From NCBI GenBank assembly GCA_009763385.1, contig CM019824.1, positions 150,976,305-151,040,304 on the forward strand: a stretch of DNA of 64,000 nucleotides. Reading direction: 5' to 3'. Position 1 is the stretch's first letter, and each line of letters begins with the position of its first letter. Below are positions 33,608-43,211 of the stretch, piece by piece. The translations under genes and the position numbers were made by a program. Origin of the DNA: Coix lacryma-jobi var. lacryma-jobi. Its lineage: Eukaryota; Streptophyta; Magnoliopsida; Poales; Poaceae. The notes beneath the pieces are model-generated. The model was not told the origin of the DNA, did no database searches, and was given only the letters and a program-made list of their open reading frames with translations.

Positions 33608-34159
33608 TGTTCTACGGTGACTCAAATCCTACTTAAAATAGGACTCAAAAAGGTGTGCTACTAGGACTTCTAGTTCTACTAGGTCTTGAGTGTAGAATCC
33701 TACTAGGAGTAGGACTCCTATTTGTATGTATGAGGGTCTTGGAGGGGACTATATAAATCAAGGGGTAGAGGTCATAGGCATCACAACAAGACCAAGCCAA
33801 CGCAAGGGGTCTCATCCAAGGCTTGTACGCAGCAATTAGGAGCGCTCAAGAGGATTAGACTAGACAGTTCTATTGCACTAGATTCTTGTATAGAGCAAGA
33901 ATCAGTGGGTCCTGGAGGGTCAAGTAGGGTTGTGAGAGAGCGACAATCTCTTGTACTCTTTTGGAGTTGTGCTAATAGAATTTGCGGTCGGCTTCGCCAA
34001 ATCCTAATCTCTTGTCGTGGTTGCTTCAACATCATCTAGAGTTTTCTACGCGATTCGACTACATCATTCTTGATACGGTGCTAGCTTGTGTCATATTCGC
34101 AACATCCTTTCAAAGATCTGAGGGCTGCTGCGCATAACTAGGGGTATCATATTCTAACA
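33608..34159 (+). repeat. 5' LTR of the compact Copia element (552 bp)
   Basis: It starts TGTTCTACGG and ends TATTCTAACA (TGTT...AACA). A TATATAAAT box is at 33750-33758. It aligns end to end with 35857-36408 without length change. Confidence 0.93.
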
Positions 34160-34161
34160 AG

Positions 34162-34174
34162 TGGTATCGGAGCC
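34162..34174 (+). promoter_or_regulatory. Primer-binding site of the compact Copia element
   Basis: TGGTATCGGAGCC begins two bases after the LTR end, the same site type as in the longer Copia element at 28841. Confidence 0.88.
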
Positions 34175-34246
34175 AAGGTCGGATTGATTTGATTTTGTGA
34201 GAAGGTTGACAAGGCTAGGAAGCACAAAATTAAGACGGTGTCAAGG

Positions 34247-35716
34247 ATGTGGAATCAAGTAGAGAAATTTGATGGCAAAGAGAATTTCAGCGTGTGGCAA
34301 TGCGTGGTACAAGATGTGCTTGTCCAACAAGGATTGATTGATGCTCTCGAGGGCACCAAGCCGGACAAGATAACTGATGAAGAATGGAAGGTGATGGAGC
34401 GAAAGGCTGTCAGTACAATTCGACTATGTCTCTCTGATGAGGTAAAGTACTCGGTAATCAAGGAGAATTCACCGACGAAATTATGGAAGAGCTTAGAAGA
34501 GTTGTATATGGCAAAGTCGCTGACAAATCGGTGGGTACTGAAGCGTCAACTATTTAGGTTACGCATGGAGGAAGGTACACGATTCGTCGACCATCTAAAT
34601 GTCTTCAACAAGCTTGTCACGCAGCTGATTAGTGTGGATGAGAAAATTGAGGAGAACGATAAAGTCGTCATATTGGCTTCATCCTTACCACTATCGTGGG
34701 AGCAGCTAGTGATGAATATTCTCGTCGGGAAGACTACTCTCAACTTCAACGAGACAGTTGCATATCTACTAGAGGCAGAGTCCTTGAAGAAGCCGCAGGA
34801 TTCTTCATTCTCGGGTGATCAAGCTTTGACTGTTTCAAGTGGAGCAGGAAAAGTCAAGAATCATGGGAAGAAGAAAGGCAAGAGCAAGGGACAACGTACA
34901 TGCTATCTATGTGACAAGGAGGGTCATATGATAAAGGACTGTCCAAGTTTGAAGACTATGAGAGGAATATGCTCAGTGGCAAGTGAGGATGAAGGTGACG
35001 TACTTATCGTCAGTCAACCAGGTACTATTCATGATTGGATATTAGATTCAGGAAGTTGTTTCCATATATGTTCGGTGAGGGAGATGTTTGACAAAGGATC
35101 TCTACACCCAGCGAATGGAATTGTTCACTTAGCGGATTGCCAGGAGTATGCAGTCACTGAGGTGGGAACAATTACAATGGAGATGCATAATGGAACACTT
35201 TGCACACTGACGGGAGTTCGGTATATCCCGGGATTGAAAAAGAATCTAATATCTGTGAGGTCGCTAAAACTCCAAGGTTGTAAATTATCACTTCAAGGTG
35301 GAGTCATGCGAGTTACTTGCAAAGGGCAGGTAATTATGAAAAGTATCTGGATTAATGGAGGATACCGAGTGATAGGAAATCTTATGGGTGGTGCAACCAT
35401 GGGGAGATTTGGTAAAAATCCTGATCAGGAGAAGGAAGTCGTCTCGTCAACGGCAGATGCTCAAATCTCAATTGTGGTCAAGTGCAAGGCTACAAAGACG
35501 GTTGCAAAATCTAACAATCATAGAGGCGAAGCTATGAGTTGTTGGAGGAAGGAAGACGTGGTCGGACCAACCACGCAGTACCAACGAGTAGGTGAAGCTC
35601 GAAGGCGGTACAAACCTATGGCATGGAGGGCCAAAGGAGAAGGTGATGTGGTTAACAAAACTACACAACGATGGAGTTCTCAGATGGAAGGTTCAGGCAC
35701 TCCAGCCTGGAACTGA
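34247..35716 (+). CDS. Gag-protease protein of the compact Copia element (489 aa)
   Basis: The start is the first in-frame ATG (MWNQVEKFDGKENFSVWQ). The upstream frame has only a GTG. A UBN2 Gag core follows: SPTKLWKSLEELYMAKSLTN, LKRQLFRLRMEEGTRFVDHL and ILASSLPLSWEQLVMNIL. A CX2CX4HX4C knuckle (CYLCDKEGHMIKDC) is near residue 224 and an aspartic protease motif (DWILDSGSCFHIC) near residue 265. RYIPGLKKNLISVRSLKLQG starts the pre-integrase region. From about residue 385 the sequence leaves the Copia pattern and becomes a basic tail of about 105 residues unlike pol, as expected if a deletion fused gag-pr to other sequence. The frame has no internal stop, so it could still be translated. Confidence 0.82.
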   Translation: MWNQVEKFDGKENFSVWQCVVQDVLVQQGLIDALEGTKPDKITDEEWKVMERKAVSTIRLCLSDEVKYSVIKENSPTKLWKSLEELYMAKSLTNRWVLKRQLFRLRMEEGTRFVDHLNVFNKLVTQLISVDEKIEENDKVVILASSLPLSWEQLVMNILVGKTTLNFNETVAYLLEAESLKKPQDSSFSGDQALTVSSGAGKVKNHGKKKGKSKGQRTCYLCDKEGHMIKDCPSLKTMRGICSVASEDEGDVLIVSQPGTIHDWILDSGSCFHICSVREMFDKGSLHPANGIVHLADCQEYAVTEVGTITMEMHNGTLCTLTGVRYIPGLKKNLISVRSLKLQGCKLSLQGGVMRVTCKGQVIMKSIWINGGYRVIGNLMGGATMGRFGKNPDQEKEVVSSTADAQISIVVKCKATKTVAKSNNHRGEAMSCWRKEDVVGPTTQYQRVGEARRRYKPMAWRAKGEGDVVNKTTQRWSSQMEGSGTPAWN

Positions 35717-35839
35717 CAAGCACATTGTGGTGATGTGCATGAGCCTCTGTGGTGGAGACACTCTCGAGGTGGGAGTATAAATAAAAAAGAAGCCGATTTG
35801 GAGCAAATTCTTGGAGGAGCACGATGACTTTAAAGAATT

Positions 35840-35856
35840 AGAGTCAAGGTGGAGTT
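35840..35856 (+). promoter_or_regulatory. Polypurine tract of the compact Copia element
   Basis: AGAGTCAAGGTGGAGTT directly precedes the 3' LTR. AAGGTGGAG is a usual Copia PPT core. Confidence 0.65.
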
Positions 35857-36408
35857 TGTTGTACGGTGACTCAAATCCTACTTAGAATAGGACTCAAAAA
35901 GGTGTGCTATTAGGACTTCTAATTCTACTAGGTCTTGAGTGTAGAATGCTACTAGGAGTAGGACTCCTATTTGTATGTATGAGGGCCTTGGAGGGGACTA
36001 TATAAATCAAGGGGTAGAGGCCATAAGCATCACAACAAGACCAAGCCAACACAAGGGGTCTCATCCAAGGCTTGTACGCAGCAATTAGGAGCGCTCAAGA
36101 GGATTAGACTAGACAGTTCTATTGCACTAGATTTTTGTATAGGGCAAGAATCAGTGGGTCCTAGAGGGTCAAGTAGAGTTGTGAGAGAGCGACAATCTCT
36201 TGTACTCTTTTGGAGTTGTGCTAATAGAATTTGTGGTCGGCTTCGCCAAATCCTAATCTCTTGTCGTGGTTGCTTCAACATCATCTAGAGTTTTCTACGC
36301 GATTCGACTACATCGTTCTTGATACGGTGCTAGCTTGTGTCATATTCGCAACATCCTTTCAAAGATGCGAGGGCTGCTGCGCATAACTAGGGGTATCATA
36401 TTCTAACA
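35857..36408 (+). repeat. 3' LTR of the compact Copia element (552 bp)
   Basis: It starts TGTTGTACGG and ends TATTCTAACA. Its TATATAAAT box at 35999-36007 points toward the transporter gene, so transcripts could read out into it. This promoter effect is inferred. Confidence 0.93.
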
Positions 36409-36548
36409 GTACTGTCGTCGTCGAGCTAGCTTTCGCGTTGGTTTCATCGCGCCGAGTGCGCGACGACGATGTGTAATAATGGAGAGCCAAAAGATGCTGT
36501 CGTCGACTCGGCGGCGGTTCGTCGTCGTGGCTCGGAATCAACAGGTGC

Positions 36549-36556
36549 TATAAGTA
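36549..36556 (+). promoter_or_regulatory. Candidate TATA box of the transporter gene
   Basis: TATAAGTA lies 78 bp upstream of the ATG at 36627 and 140 bp downstream of the Copia insertion. A start near 36580 would leave a short leader of about 45 nt. Confidence 0.45.
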
Positions 36557-36626
36557 CGTGATTCAATTCGCACGAGAGAAGCGGCCGGGCGAGGCGCCAG
36601 CGTCAAGTACGTACTGGCGGCGCGAT

Positions 36627-39605
36627 ATGGTCACGTCGGAGAAGACGCCGACGAAGGCGACGGCGACACTGACCCGGCCATGCGTTCTGGTCATAGGTAA
36701 ATAAGGCCAGCATGGCACCTCTACTCTACGACTGTATAGGAGTACATCTTTTCTTTTCTTTTTTTGCTTTTTTCCCTGGTGCTAGTATAGCTAGCTTGAA
36801 GTAAGCAATGCGGTTCGAGATGAGCTAGCGCTGTTGTTGATCGATGCGCCGATGAGGGCGGTTGTGGTTGTGATGTGGGTGGCTGGTGGCGTGCATGCAG
36901 TGATGGCGGGCGTGGAGCGGTTCGCGAACAAGGGGGTGGGGTCGAACCTGGTGACCTACCTCACCGACGTCGTGGGGATGAGCACGGCGGCGGCGGCCAA
37001 GAGCGTCATCGCCTGGAACGGCGTCAGCTTCATGCTGCCGCTCGTCAGCGCCATCCTGGCCGACGCCTATTGGGACCGCTACTGCACCATCGCCGCCGCC
37101 TCCTTGCTCTACGTCTTCGTAAGTCCATGGTCGTTTCGTTGCCTGTTAGTTAGATTTCCAATTTTTCATGAATGCTTGAGCTTGACGATGACGATCTTTG
37201 ATGATGCCGGCAAAAGCTAGACTCCGATCGATTAGTCGTGTCCGTTCTGCTGCTGTGTTTTTTTGTTTAATGATATTATTAGCTGGCTTAGAGTGCCTGC
37301 CAATCAGGAATTCTGGAATAAATTTGAAGTCTTGGATTGATCAGTAGAGTACGAATGTCACCATTTCTCAACATTGTAATTATGGAACAAAAAAAATGAA
37401 CAAAGCGGTCATATCTAAGAAAACAGTTCTGAACCTTGTGATTCCAGTCAAGGAACAGACGTGAGACGTGTGCTAGGAAGATATTTATACGAGAGAAAAA
37501 GCGCAAGCGAAATGTACACACACATAAAAAAATTGCTCCAAAGCCATTTGGTTGGGCATTTGGCGTAGTTTCTGATGATTCAGGCGTAGAGAGCGGAGTA
37601 GAAAGAACATTTCAGCGTCAAACCATGCTAAGTTCGACAAGCTTGTAAAGCAGAGCAATGACATCTACCGCATCAAAAGAATCAAATTGTGAAAATACAT
37701 TTCATAATGTACGTACTGTATCTAATAAGGCCCATTTGATATTGTAAATCTAAGTAGCTTTTATAATTTGATTGATCAAATTTAAGATGGTTTAACTAGA
37801 ACAACTGAAAGTCTACTGTATTTTAGGACAGAGGGGCTGAGGAAGTACACCATCTCATAATTTGATCGCATGAAAGTGGCTATCATTGATACTTGCAGAA
37901 ATAGCTTACCGCAACCGGTAGCGACCGTAGAGTCTATTTCAAAAGTCCCCACTATCACTGTTCCTCCTTGGTTAAACTTTGTGTAAGCTTGGTTACGTTC
38001 GGTCGGTGAACCCCTCCTGTCTGTGGTGTGTTTCTCGCATGCTGGGTGTGCTAGGGGTGTTGTAACTTTCTCCTTCTCTTATTAATATACATGCTGTTGC
38101 ATGGTCGCGAAAAAAAAACTGTTCCTCCTTGGTTAGGGAATGGTAGCACTGACCACATGGGCACTGCTGCGGACACGGATGCCGCGCTCCACGCTCTTCT
38201 TCCCGCTCTACCTGATGTCCATCGGGCAAGGTGGATACCAGCCTTCGCTGCAAGCCTTCGGCGCCGACCAGCTTAGCATCGGGGACCACGACGACGACGA
38301 CGGCGACGGCGACGACGATGGCACCGAGCCCGGCGCGACGACGGCGGAGGAGAAGACCAAGGTGAAGAGCATGTTCTTCCAGTGGTGGTACTTCGGCATG
38401 TGCAGCGGCAGCCTGCTGGGGAACTCCACCATGTCGTACGTCCAAGACAACTTCGGCTGGGGGCTCGGCTTCGCCATCCCCACCGCCGTCATGGCCCTGT
38501 CCGTCGCGGCCTTCTTCTGCTTCACCCCTCTGTACAAGCAGCAGAGGCAGCCAAAGGGCGGCGCCGCCGGTAATAAGCCGCCGTCTCCGAAGAGCGTCTT
38601 CAAGGCCATCAAGTTGGTTCTCGCTAGCCGAAAGATCAGTCTGCCGTCGAGAGACGATAATGGCGACGCCATTTCTGAGCTTGAGTACGTACGTGTATTT
38701 GATCTTGTTATCCTAGCTAGGAGCATTTCTTGTACCTGTAGCAGTACATGCTAATCGTGCAACATCTGGAACGTTGCAGGTTGCAGGAGAAGCCACTGAA
38801 AGCTGAACCAGCAGATGATGCAAAGGACTCGTCGTCGTCCCTGGATGAGGCTGAGGCTGCTCCCACTCCCGGCGTGGGCAAGGTCATACTCGGCCTCCTG
38901 CCAATCTGGGCGATCCTGCTCGTCTTCGCGGTGATCTTCCAGCAGCCGATGACCTTCTTCACCAAGCAGGGCATGCTGATGGACCACACGGTCGGCGTCG
39001 GCTCATCATCCGGCTCCTTCGTGATCCCGCCAGCGATGCTGCAGAGCTCGATCACCGTCTCCATCATCCTGCTCGTGCCCATGTACGACAGGATGGTCAA
39101 CGCCGTCACCGACGGCATCACGGTGCTCCAGCGGATCGGCGTCGGCATGGTCCTCTCCGTCGTGGCCATGGTCACCGCGGCGCTCGTCGAGTCGTGGCGG
39201 CGGCTCCGCGTGGCGCCCGCCCGCGCCCCGCCGAGCATCTTCTGGCTCCTGCCGCAGTACGTCCTGCTGGGGGTCTCGGACGTGTTCACCGTGGTGGGGA
39301 TGCAGGAGTTCTTCTACACGCAGGTGCCGGCCTCCATGAGGACCACCGGCATCGGGCTCTACCTCAGCGTCTTCGGCGTCGGCGGCTTCCTCGGCGCGTT
39401 CCTGATCACCGCGCTCGAGATGGCCACGGCGACGCCCGGGAACTCCCGGGGATGGTTCTCCGACGACCCGCGGGAGGCGCGCCTAGATAACTTCTACTGG
39501 TTCTTGGCTCTCCTGTGCTTCGTCAGCTTTCTGGTCTTCACGCACTTGTGCAGGTACTACAGTGGCAAATCTGCGTCAGCCGTCAGGGAGGTAGGATCAG
39601 AGTAG
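36627..39605 (+). CDS. NRT1/PTR family (NPF) proton-coupled transporter, four exons, 553 aa
   Basis: Exons as read: 36627-36696, 36901-37118, 38137-38684 and 38780-39605 (stop TAG), with GT-AG introns and a consistent frame (1662 nt). Exon 1 supplies MVTSEKTPTKATATLTRPCV, and splicing gives LVI-VMAGVERFANKGVGSN, the first transmembrane segment of NPF proteins. Other landmarks are YLTDVVGMSTAAAAKSV, YLMSIGQGGYQPSLQAFGAD, FFQWWYFGMCSGSLLGNS, GLLPIWAILLVFAVIFQQPM and FFYTQVPASMRTTGIGLYLS. Twelve membrane segments and an acidic cytosolic loop fit the family; length is normal. NPF proteins move nitrate, peptides, hormones or other metabolites; the substrate cannot be told from sequence. The ERF sequence lacks the first glutamate of the ExxER motif (alanine there), as in some NPF5-type members. 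Confidence 0.88.
37119..38136 (+). other. Intron 2 of the NPF gene
   Basis: It runs from GTAAGT at 37119 to GGTTAG at 38136, joining ...LLYVF to GMVALTTWALLRT in phase 0. Most is AT-rich with no gene. Its last 180 bp contain a short LINE insertion and a duplicated CTGTTCCTCCTTGGTTA. Confidence 0.85.
37975..38118 (+). mobile_element. 5'-truncated LINE insertion (144 bp) with 17-bp target-site duplication
   Basis: CTGTTCCTCCTTGGTTA occurs at 37958-37974 and again at 38119-38135. The 144 bp between ends CTTATTAATATACATGCTG...CGCGAAAAAAAA, a typical grass L1-type 3' end with oligo(A). Duplication length, A-tail and truncation are signatures of target-primed reverse transcription. The second copy of the duplication forms the pyrimidine tract of the exon 3 acceptor. 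Confidence 0.8.
38685..38779 (+). other. Intron 3 of the NPF gene (95 bp)
   Basis: Donor GA^GTACGT and acceptor GTTGCAG^GTTGCAG. Using the first of the two tandem GTTGCAG acceptors restores GAG and gives SELELQEKPLKAEP. The second acceptor, 7 nt downstream, would shift the frame. Confidence 0.8.
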
Positions 39606-40331
39606 GTAGGGTCTGAACTCTGAAGGCTAGGACGATTGGCTGTTCGATCTTTGACTTTGCATGACCGATTTTCAGAGTGGAAATTGCATACTTCTATTTT
39701 CAGTGTGATTTCAGGGATAGTTGAGGTATGGATTGTTTTCAGAATGAGATGTAGTAGTTCAGGACTTTCAGAGGTGTTCTGTTCCGTGACACACTTGTAC
39801 AAAGCTTGAACCTTATGATTTGTCAGAGCAAAAGAAAATGCATGCTTGGTGGTGGACACACACTCACAAACTGACGAAGTCACCATGGACATTTCGTTAA
39901 TCCCATGAACTTTAGCTTTGAAGACTCCAAACAAGTAGTCTAACGTCATGTCTAAAGTTGCAGTTATTTTGCCCACCTGATTGTATTATGAACAAGATTG
40001 TGCCTGGGAGGACTACAACTTGCAGTTATTTTCAGATAGAAAATAGAAGAGAAGCATTACAAGTTCAGTTAGATAATATTTTGAGTTGCTGCCTCAAGCA
40101 GTTTGCACCATTCATCTGCAATCGGTTTTTCGTCTCCTTGACAGCTGTGCCTTCCATACTAGTCTGGCTTCAGCTGCGCATGATTATTATTAGTTGTTGT
40201 AGACATAATAGCGTCTCATCGCACAAAACAACTCCTTCCTTGGCTTCCAAAGTTGTCAACAGGATAAGGCAACGAACATGTTTATGTTGTTGTGTAGACA
40301 CAATGCTGACCTTTAGAAAGGAGTGGATGGA

Positions 40332-40528
40332 CGGCCCGGTTTTTCCACAACGGCAAGCTGCCGCAGGCCCTATCCGACGACTGACACTGCTTTAAGATTC
40401 GTGCAACGCATTAGGTCCACATGACACTACTCTGAGATTCGCACATCGCATTTCCGCACAAATCTTGAAGCGAATATGGACCGGGAGATAGGGCCTGCGG
40501 CCGCATGCGGTTGCGGTATTGCGTTTTC
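40332..40528. mobile_element. Mutator-like MITE (197 bp) with 11-bp target duplication
   Basis: GAGTGGATGGA flanks it at 40321-40331 and 40529-40539. The inner ends GCCGCAGGCCCTATC and GATAGGGCCTGCGGC are inverted, with weaker inverted similarity out to the tips. An element this small is non-autonomous. The long duplication suggests Mutator rather than hAT, though one or two of the matching bases may be chance. Confidence 0.7.
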
Positions 40529-40539
40529 GAGTGGATGGA

Positions 40540-41012
40540 TGATTTTTTGAAATAACTGGAGGGGCCGAGGCCCCTACAGGAAGGTTTTATTATTAGAAAG
40601 AAAGCAACACAGCGGTTGCAAAGTTTACAGCAAAAACAGAGAGAACAGAGCTAACAGTGCTAACACCACAAAATAAGCTCAGGAGAGAAAGAAAGGACGG
40701 AGGAAAGGAGCGAATGTCACCGACACTAGTTCCCGATTGTGGTAGGTGGAAACCTAGGACGTTGTTCTGTCGTTGCCTCTTCCGCCGTGCTACACAGCAA
40801 ATGCAGGCAGGGTCGTCCACCTCCAGGCTCCACCATATGTTTCTTGAACAGGTTTGCTTGGCACTGAATTCGCCCTTTAACTACTAGCCAGATTATGACC
40901 AAGTACACTTTGGCTGAGCTCCACCTACGCTTGCGCTGACATTCGGTTAACAAATACTACAGTAAAAGCATTCTCAAGGTTTGAGTTGACCGTTGCATCC
41001 TTTTGAGTGCAG
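40540..41012 (-). pseudogene. Probable LINE 3' fragment, copy 1
   Basis: On the minus strand the fragment ends in TCTAATAAT...CCTCCAGTTATTTCAAAAAA, resembling the A-tailed 3' end of grass L1 elements. No RT motif remains. The second copy is at 42683-43211, with a longer A run (T-run at 42688-42699 on the plus strand). Confidence 0.4.
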
Positions 41013-41680
41013 TGACCGATTTTCAGAGTGGAAAGTCCATACTTCTATTTTCAGGGTGATTTCAGGGGTAGTTGAGGTGTGCATTGTTTTCAGAAGGAGA
41101 TGGATGTAGTTCAGGACTTTCAGAGGTGTTCTGTTCGGTGACACACTTGTACAAAGCTTGTACCTTATGATTTGTGAGAGCAAAAGAAAATACATGTTTG
41201 GTGGACACACACTCACAAACTGACGAAGTCACCATGAACATTTCGTTAGTCCCATGAACTTTAGCTCTTAAGACTCCAAACAAGTAGTCTAACGTCATGT
41301 CTAAAGTTGCAGTTATTTTGCGCACTTTTTTTCTGATTGTATTATGAGCAAGATTGTGCCTGGGAGGACTACAACTTGCAGTTATTTTCAGACAGGAAAA
41401 TAGAAGAGAAGCACTTAACAAGTTCAGTTACGTAATATTTTGAGTTGCTGCCTCAAGCAGTTTGCACCGTTCATCTGCAATCGGTTTTTGTGTCCTTGAC
41501 AGCTGTGCCTTCCATACATTATAGTCTGGCTTCAGCAGCGCATGATTTTATTATTAGTTGTCGTAGACATAGCGTCTCATCGCGAAAAACAACTCCATTC
41601 CTTGGCTTTCAAAGTTGTCAGCCGCATAAGGCAACGATGTTGTTGTGTAGACACAACGCCGACCTTTAGAGAGGAGTGAG

Positions 41681-42679
41681 ACTATCCGCACTCATCACCC
41701 TCTATATTCATGCTCTAAAAAGAATATTCCGTCCTAGTCAGCGAGATTCATTTCTCTATATCATTTTTTCCCGCACTCATCCATCCTCTATATTCTCCTC
41801 TATATTGAAAATGGGCCCACACATCACTTTTTTTTATTTTTCTCTACTTCCTCCCTTTTCTCTCTCCTCATCCATTTCCCTTCTCTTTCCCGTGGACACG
41901 CGACGGCGGCAGACGACTCCTCCTCTTTCTCCCGCGCGACCCGGCGGCTCCTCCTTCTCGTCGCCCGACGAACCCGGCGGCTCCTCCTCCTCGCCGCGAC
42001 AGCTCCTCCTCCTCCTCCCGCACGCGACAACGGCTCCTCTTCCTCCTCTCGCACGGCGCGGCAGCGGCTCCTCTTCCTCCTCCCGTACGGCGCGGCAGCG
42101 GTTCCTCTTCCTCCTTCTCCGCGCGGATCCGGCGAGCTCCCGCGCGGATCCGGCCCGGCCGTCCTCCTCCTCCCCGCGCAGATCCGGGCGAGGGCGCGGT
42201 CGTCCGCCTCCTCCCGCGCGGATCCGGCGAGGGTGCGGCTCCCGGCGCCGCGGCAGCGGCTCCTCTTCCTTCTTCTCCGCGCGGATCCGGCGAGCTCCCG
42301 CGCGCATCCGACCCGGCCGTCTTCCTCCTCCCCGCGCAGATCCGGGCGACGGCGCGGTCGTCCGCCTCCTCCCGCGCGGATCCGGCGAGGGTGCGGCTCC
42401 CTCCGCAGGCGCCGGCCGCGGCGGAGCTTCCTCGTCGGCGCGGCCGCGCGGGCGGAGCAGAGCCACGACGGAGCTCGTCGGCGCAGCGGAGCTCGTCGGC
42501 ACGGGCGGAGCAGAGCAGAGGCGCGGGCCCCACGCCACGTCGAGCGGTAGCGTCCTCCCGCTATCCCGCTTCATTTGGCGGACGAAATGCTCGTCCGGGA
42601 CTGTAGCAGACCATTTACAGGGTGTCAGTGCAGCGATTTTTCGTATAAATCGGGTGCCGGTGCGGGACTGCGGGTAGTC
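41681..42679. mobile_element. Non-autonomous TIR transposon (999 bp) with GC-rich internal sequence
   Basis: The ends read GACTATCCGCACTC and, inverted, GACTACCCGCAGTC (12 of 14 matching), flanked by TGA at 41678-41680 and 42680-42682. The first 200 bp are AT-rich with CTCTATATT words. The remaining 600 bp are very GC-rich and include two near-identical units of about 155 bp (42128-42250 and 42282-42404). Open frames on both strands here are proline/arginine/serine low-complexity and are not called as genes. The 3-bp duplication suggests a PIF/Harbinger or CACTA relation; superfamily is uncertain. Confidence 0.6.
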
Positions 42680-43211
42680 TGAATGCTCTTTTTTTTTTTG
42701 AAGAACTGGAGAGGCCCTACGGGAAGGGAGGCTTTATTAGAAAGAAAAGCAACACAGCGGTTGCACAGTTTACAGCAAAAACAGAGAGAGAACAGAGCTG
42801 ACAGTGCTAACACCACAAAAGAAGCTCAGGAGAGAAAGAAAGGAGCGAATGTCACGGACACTAGTTCCCGATCGTGGTAGGTGGGAACCTGTGACGTCCC
42901 AGACTCACATGAACTCAGGTGCCTTGACAAACTGAAACGAGTTGTTCTGTCGTTGCCTCTTCCGCCGTGCTACAGCAAATGCAGGCAGGACCGTCCACCT
43001 CCACCATTTGTTTCTTGAAACAGCAGGTTTGCGTGGCACTGAATTAGCCCATTAACTACTAGCCATATTATGACCAAGTGGCGTCCCCTGGTTGTATTGT
43101 ATGACCAAGTGCACTTTGGCTGAGCCCCACCTACGCTGCGCTGACATTCGGTTAACAAATAAAAGCATTCTCAAGGTTTGAGTTGACCGTTGCATCCTTT
43201 TGAGTGCAGTG

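Larger units (their letters stand above)
33608..36408 (+). mobile_element. Compact non-autonomous Copia element (2801 bp) encoding only Gag and protease
   Basis: Two 552-bp LTRs bound 1697 bp of internal sequence that holds a PBS, one long open frame and a purine tract. The five bases before (ATACT) and after (GTACT) differ by one substitution, consistent with a target-site duplication. Integrase, RT and RNase H are missing, so transposition would require enzymes supplied in trans. The plan matches the described TR-GAG class (terminal-repeat elements with a GAG domain). I count about 18 LTR differences by eye, roughly 3%, indicating insertion on the order of a million years ago at usual grass rates. 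It lies 218 bp upstream of the transporter ATG, in the same orientation. Confidence 0.88.
39656..43211. repeat. Tandem segmental duplication (unit 1: 39656-41012; unit 2: 41013-43211)
   Basis: Both units start TGACCGATTTTCAGAGTGGAAA. They share the A part (39656-40320 and about 41013-41680, containing TTCAGGACTTTCAGAGGTGT and TTGAGTTGCTGCCTCAAGCA) and a B part (40540-41012 and 42683-43211). B contains AACAGAGCTAACAGTGCTAA-like text and ends GTTGACCGTTGCATCCTTTTGAGTGCAGTG. Similarity looks around 90%. Each unit carries a different transposon at the A/B border, which explains their different lengths. No gene was found in either. Confidence 0.8.

Noticed and set aside
36834..36851. NPF start at the upstream TTG or at ATG 36852
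   Set aside because: TTG is not a plant start. An ATG at 36852 would give an odd N-terminus, whereas exon 1 at 36627 spliced at 36696/36901 gives the family-typical PCVLVI...AGVERF sequence.
41676..42677. 333-codon plus-strand and 246-codon minus-strand ORFs
   Set aside because: Low-complexity Ser/Pro/Arg translation in a GC-rich transposon interior, with a non-ATG-like start context and no domain. Both strands are open because of composition.
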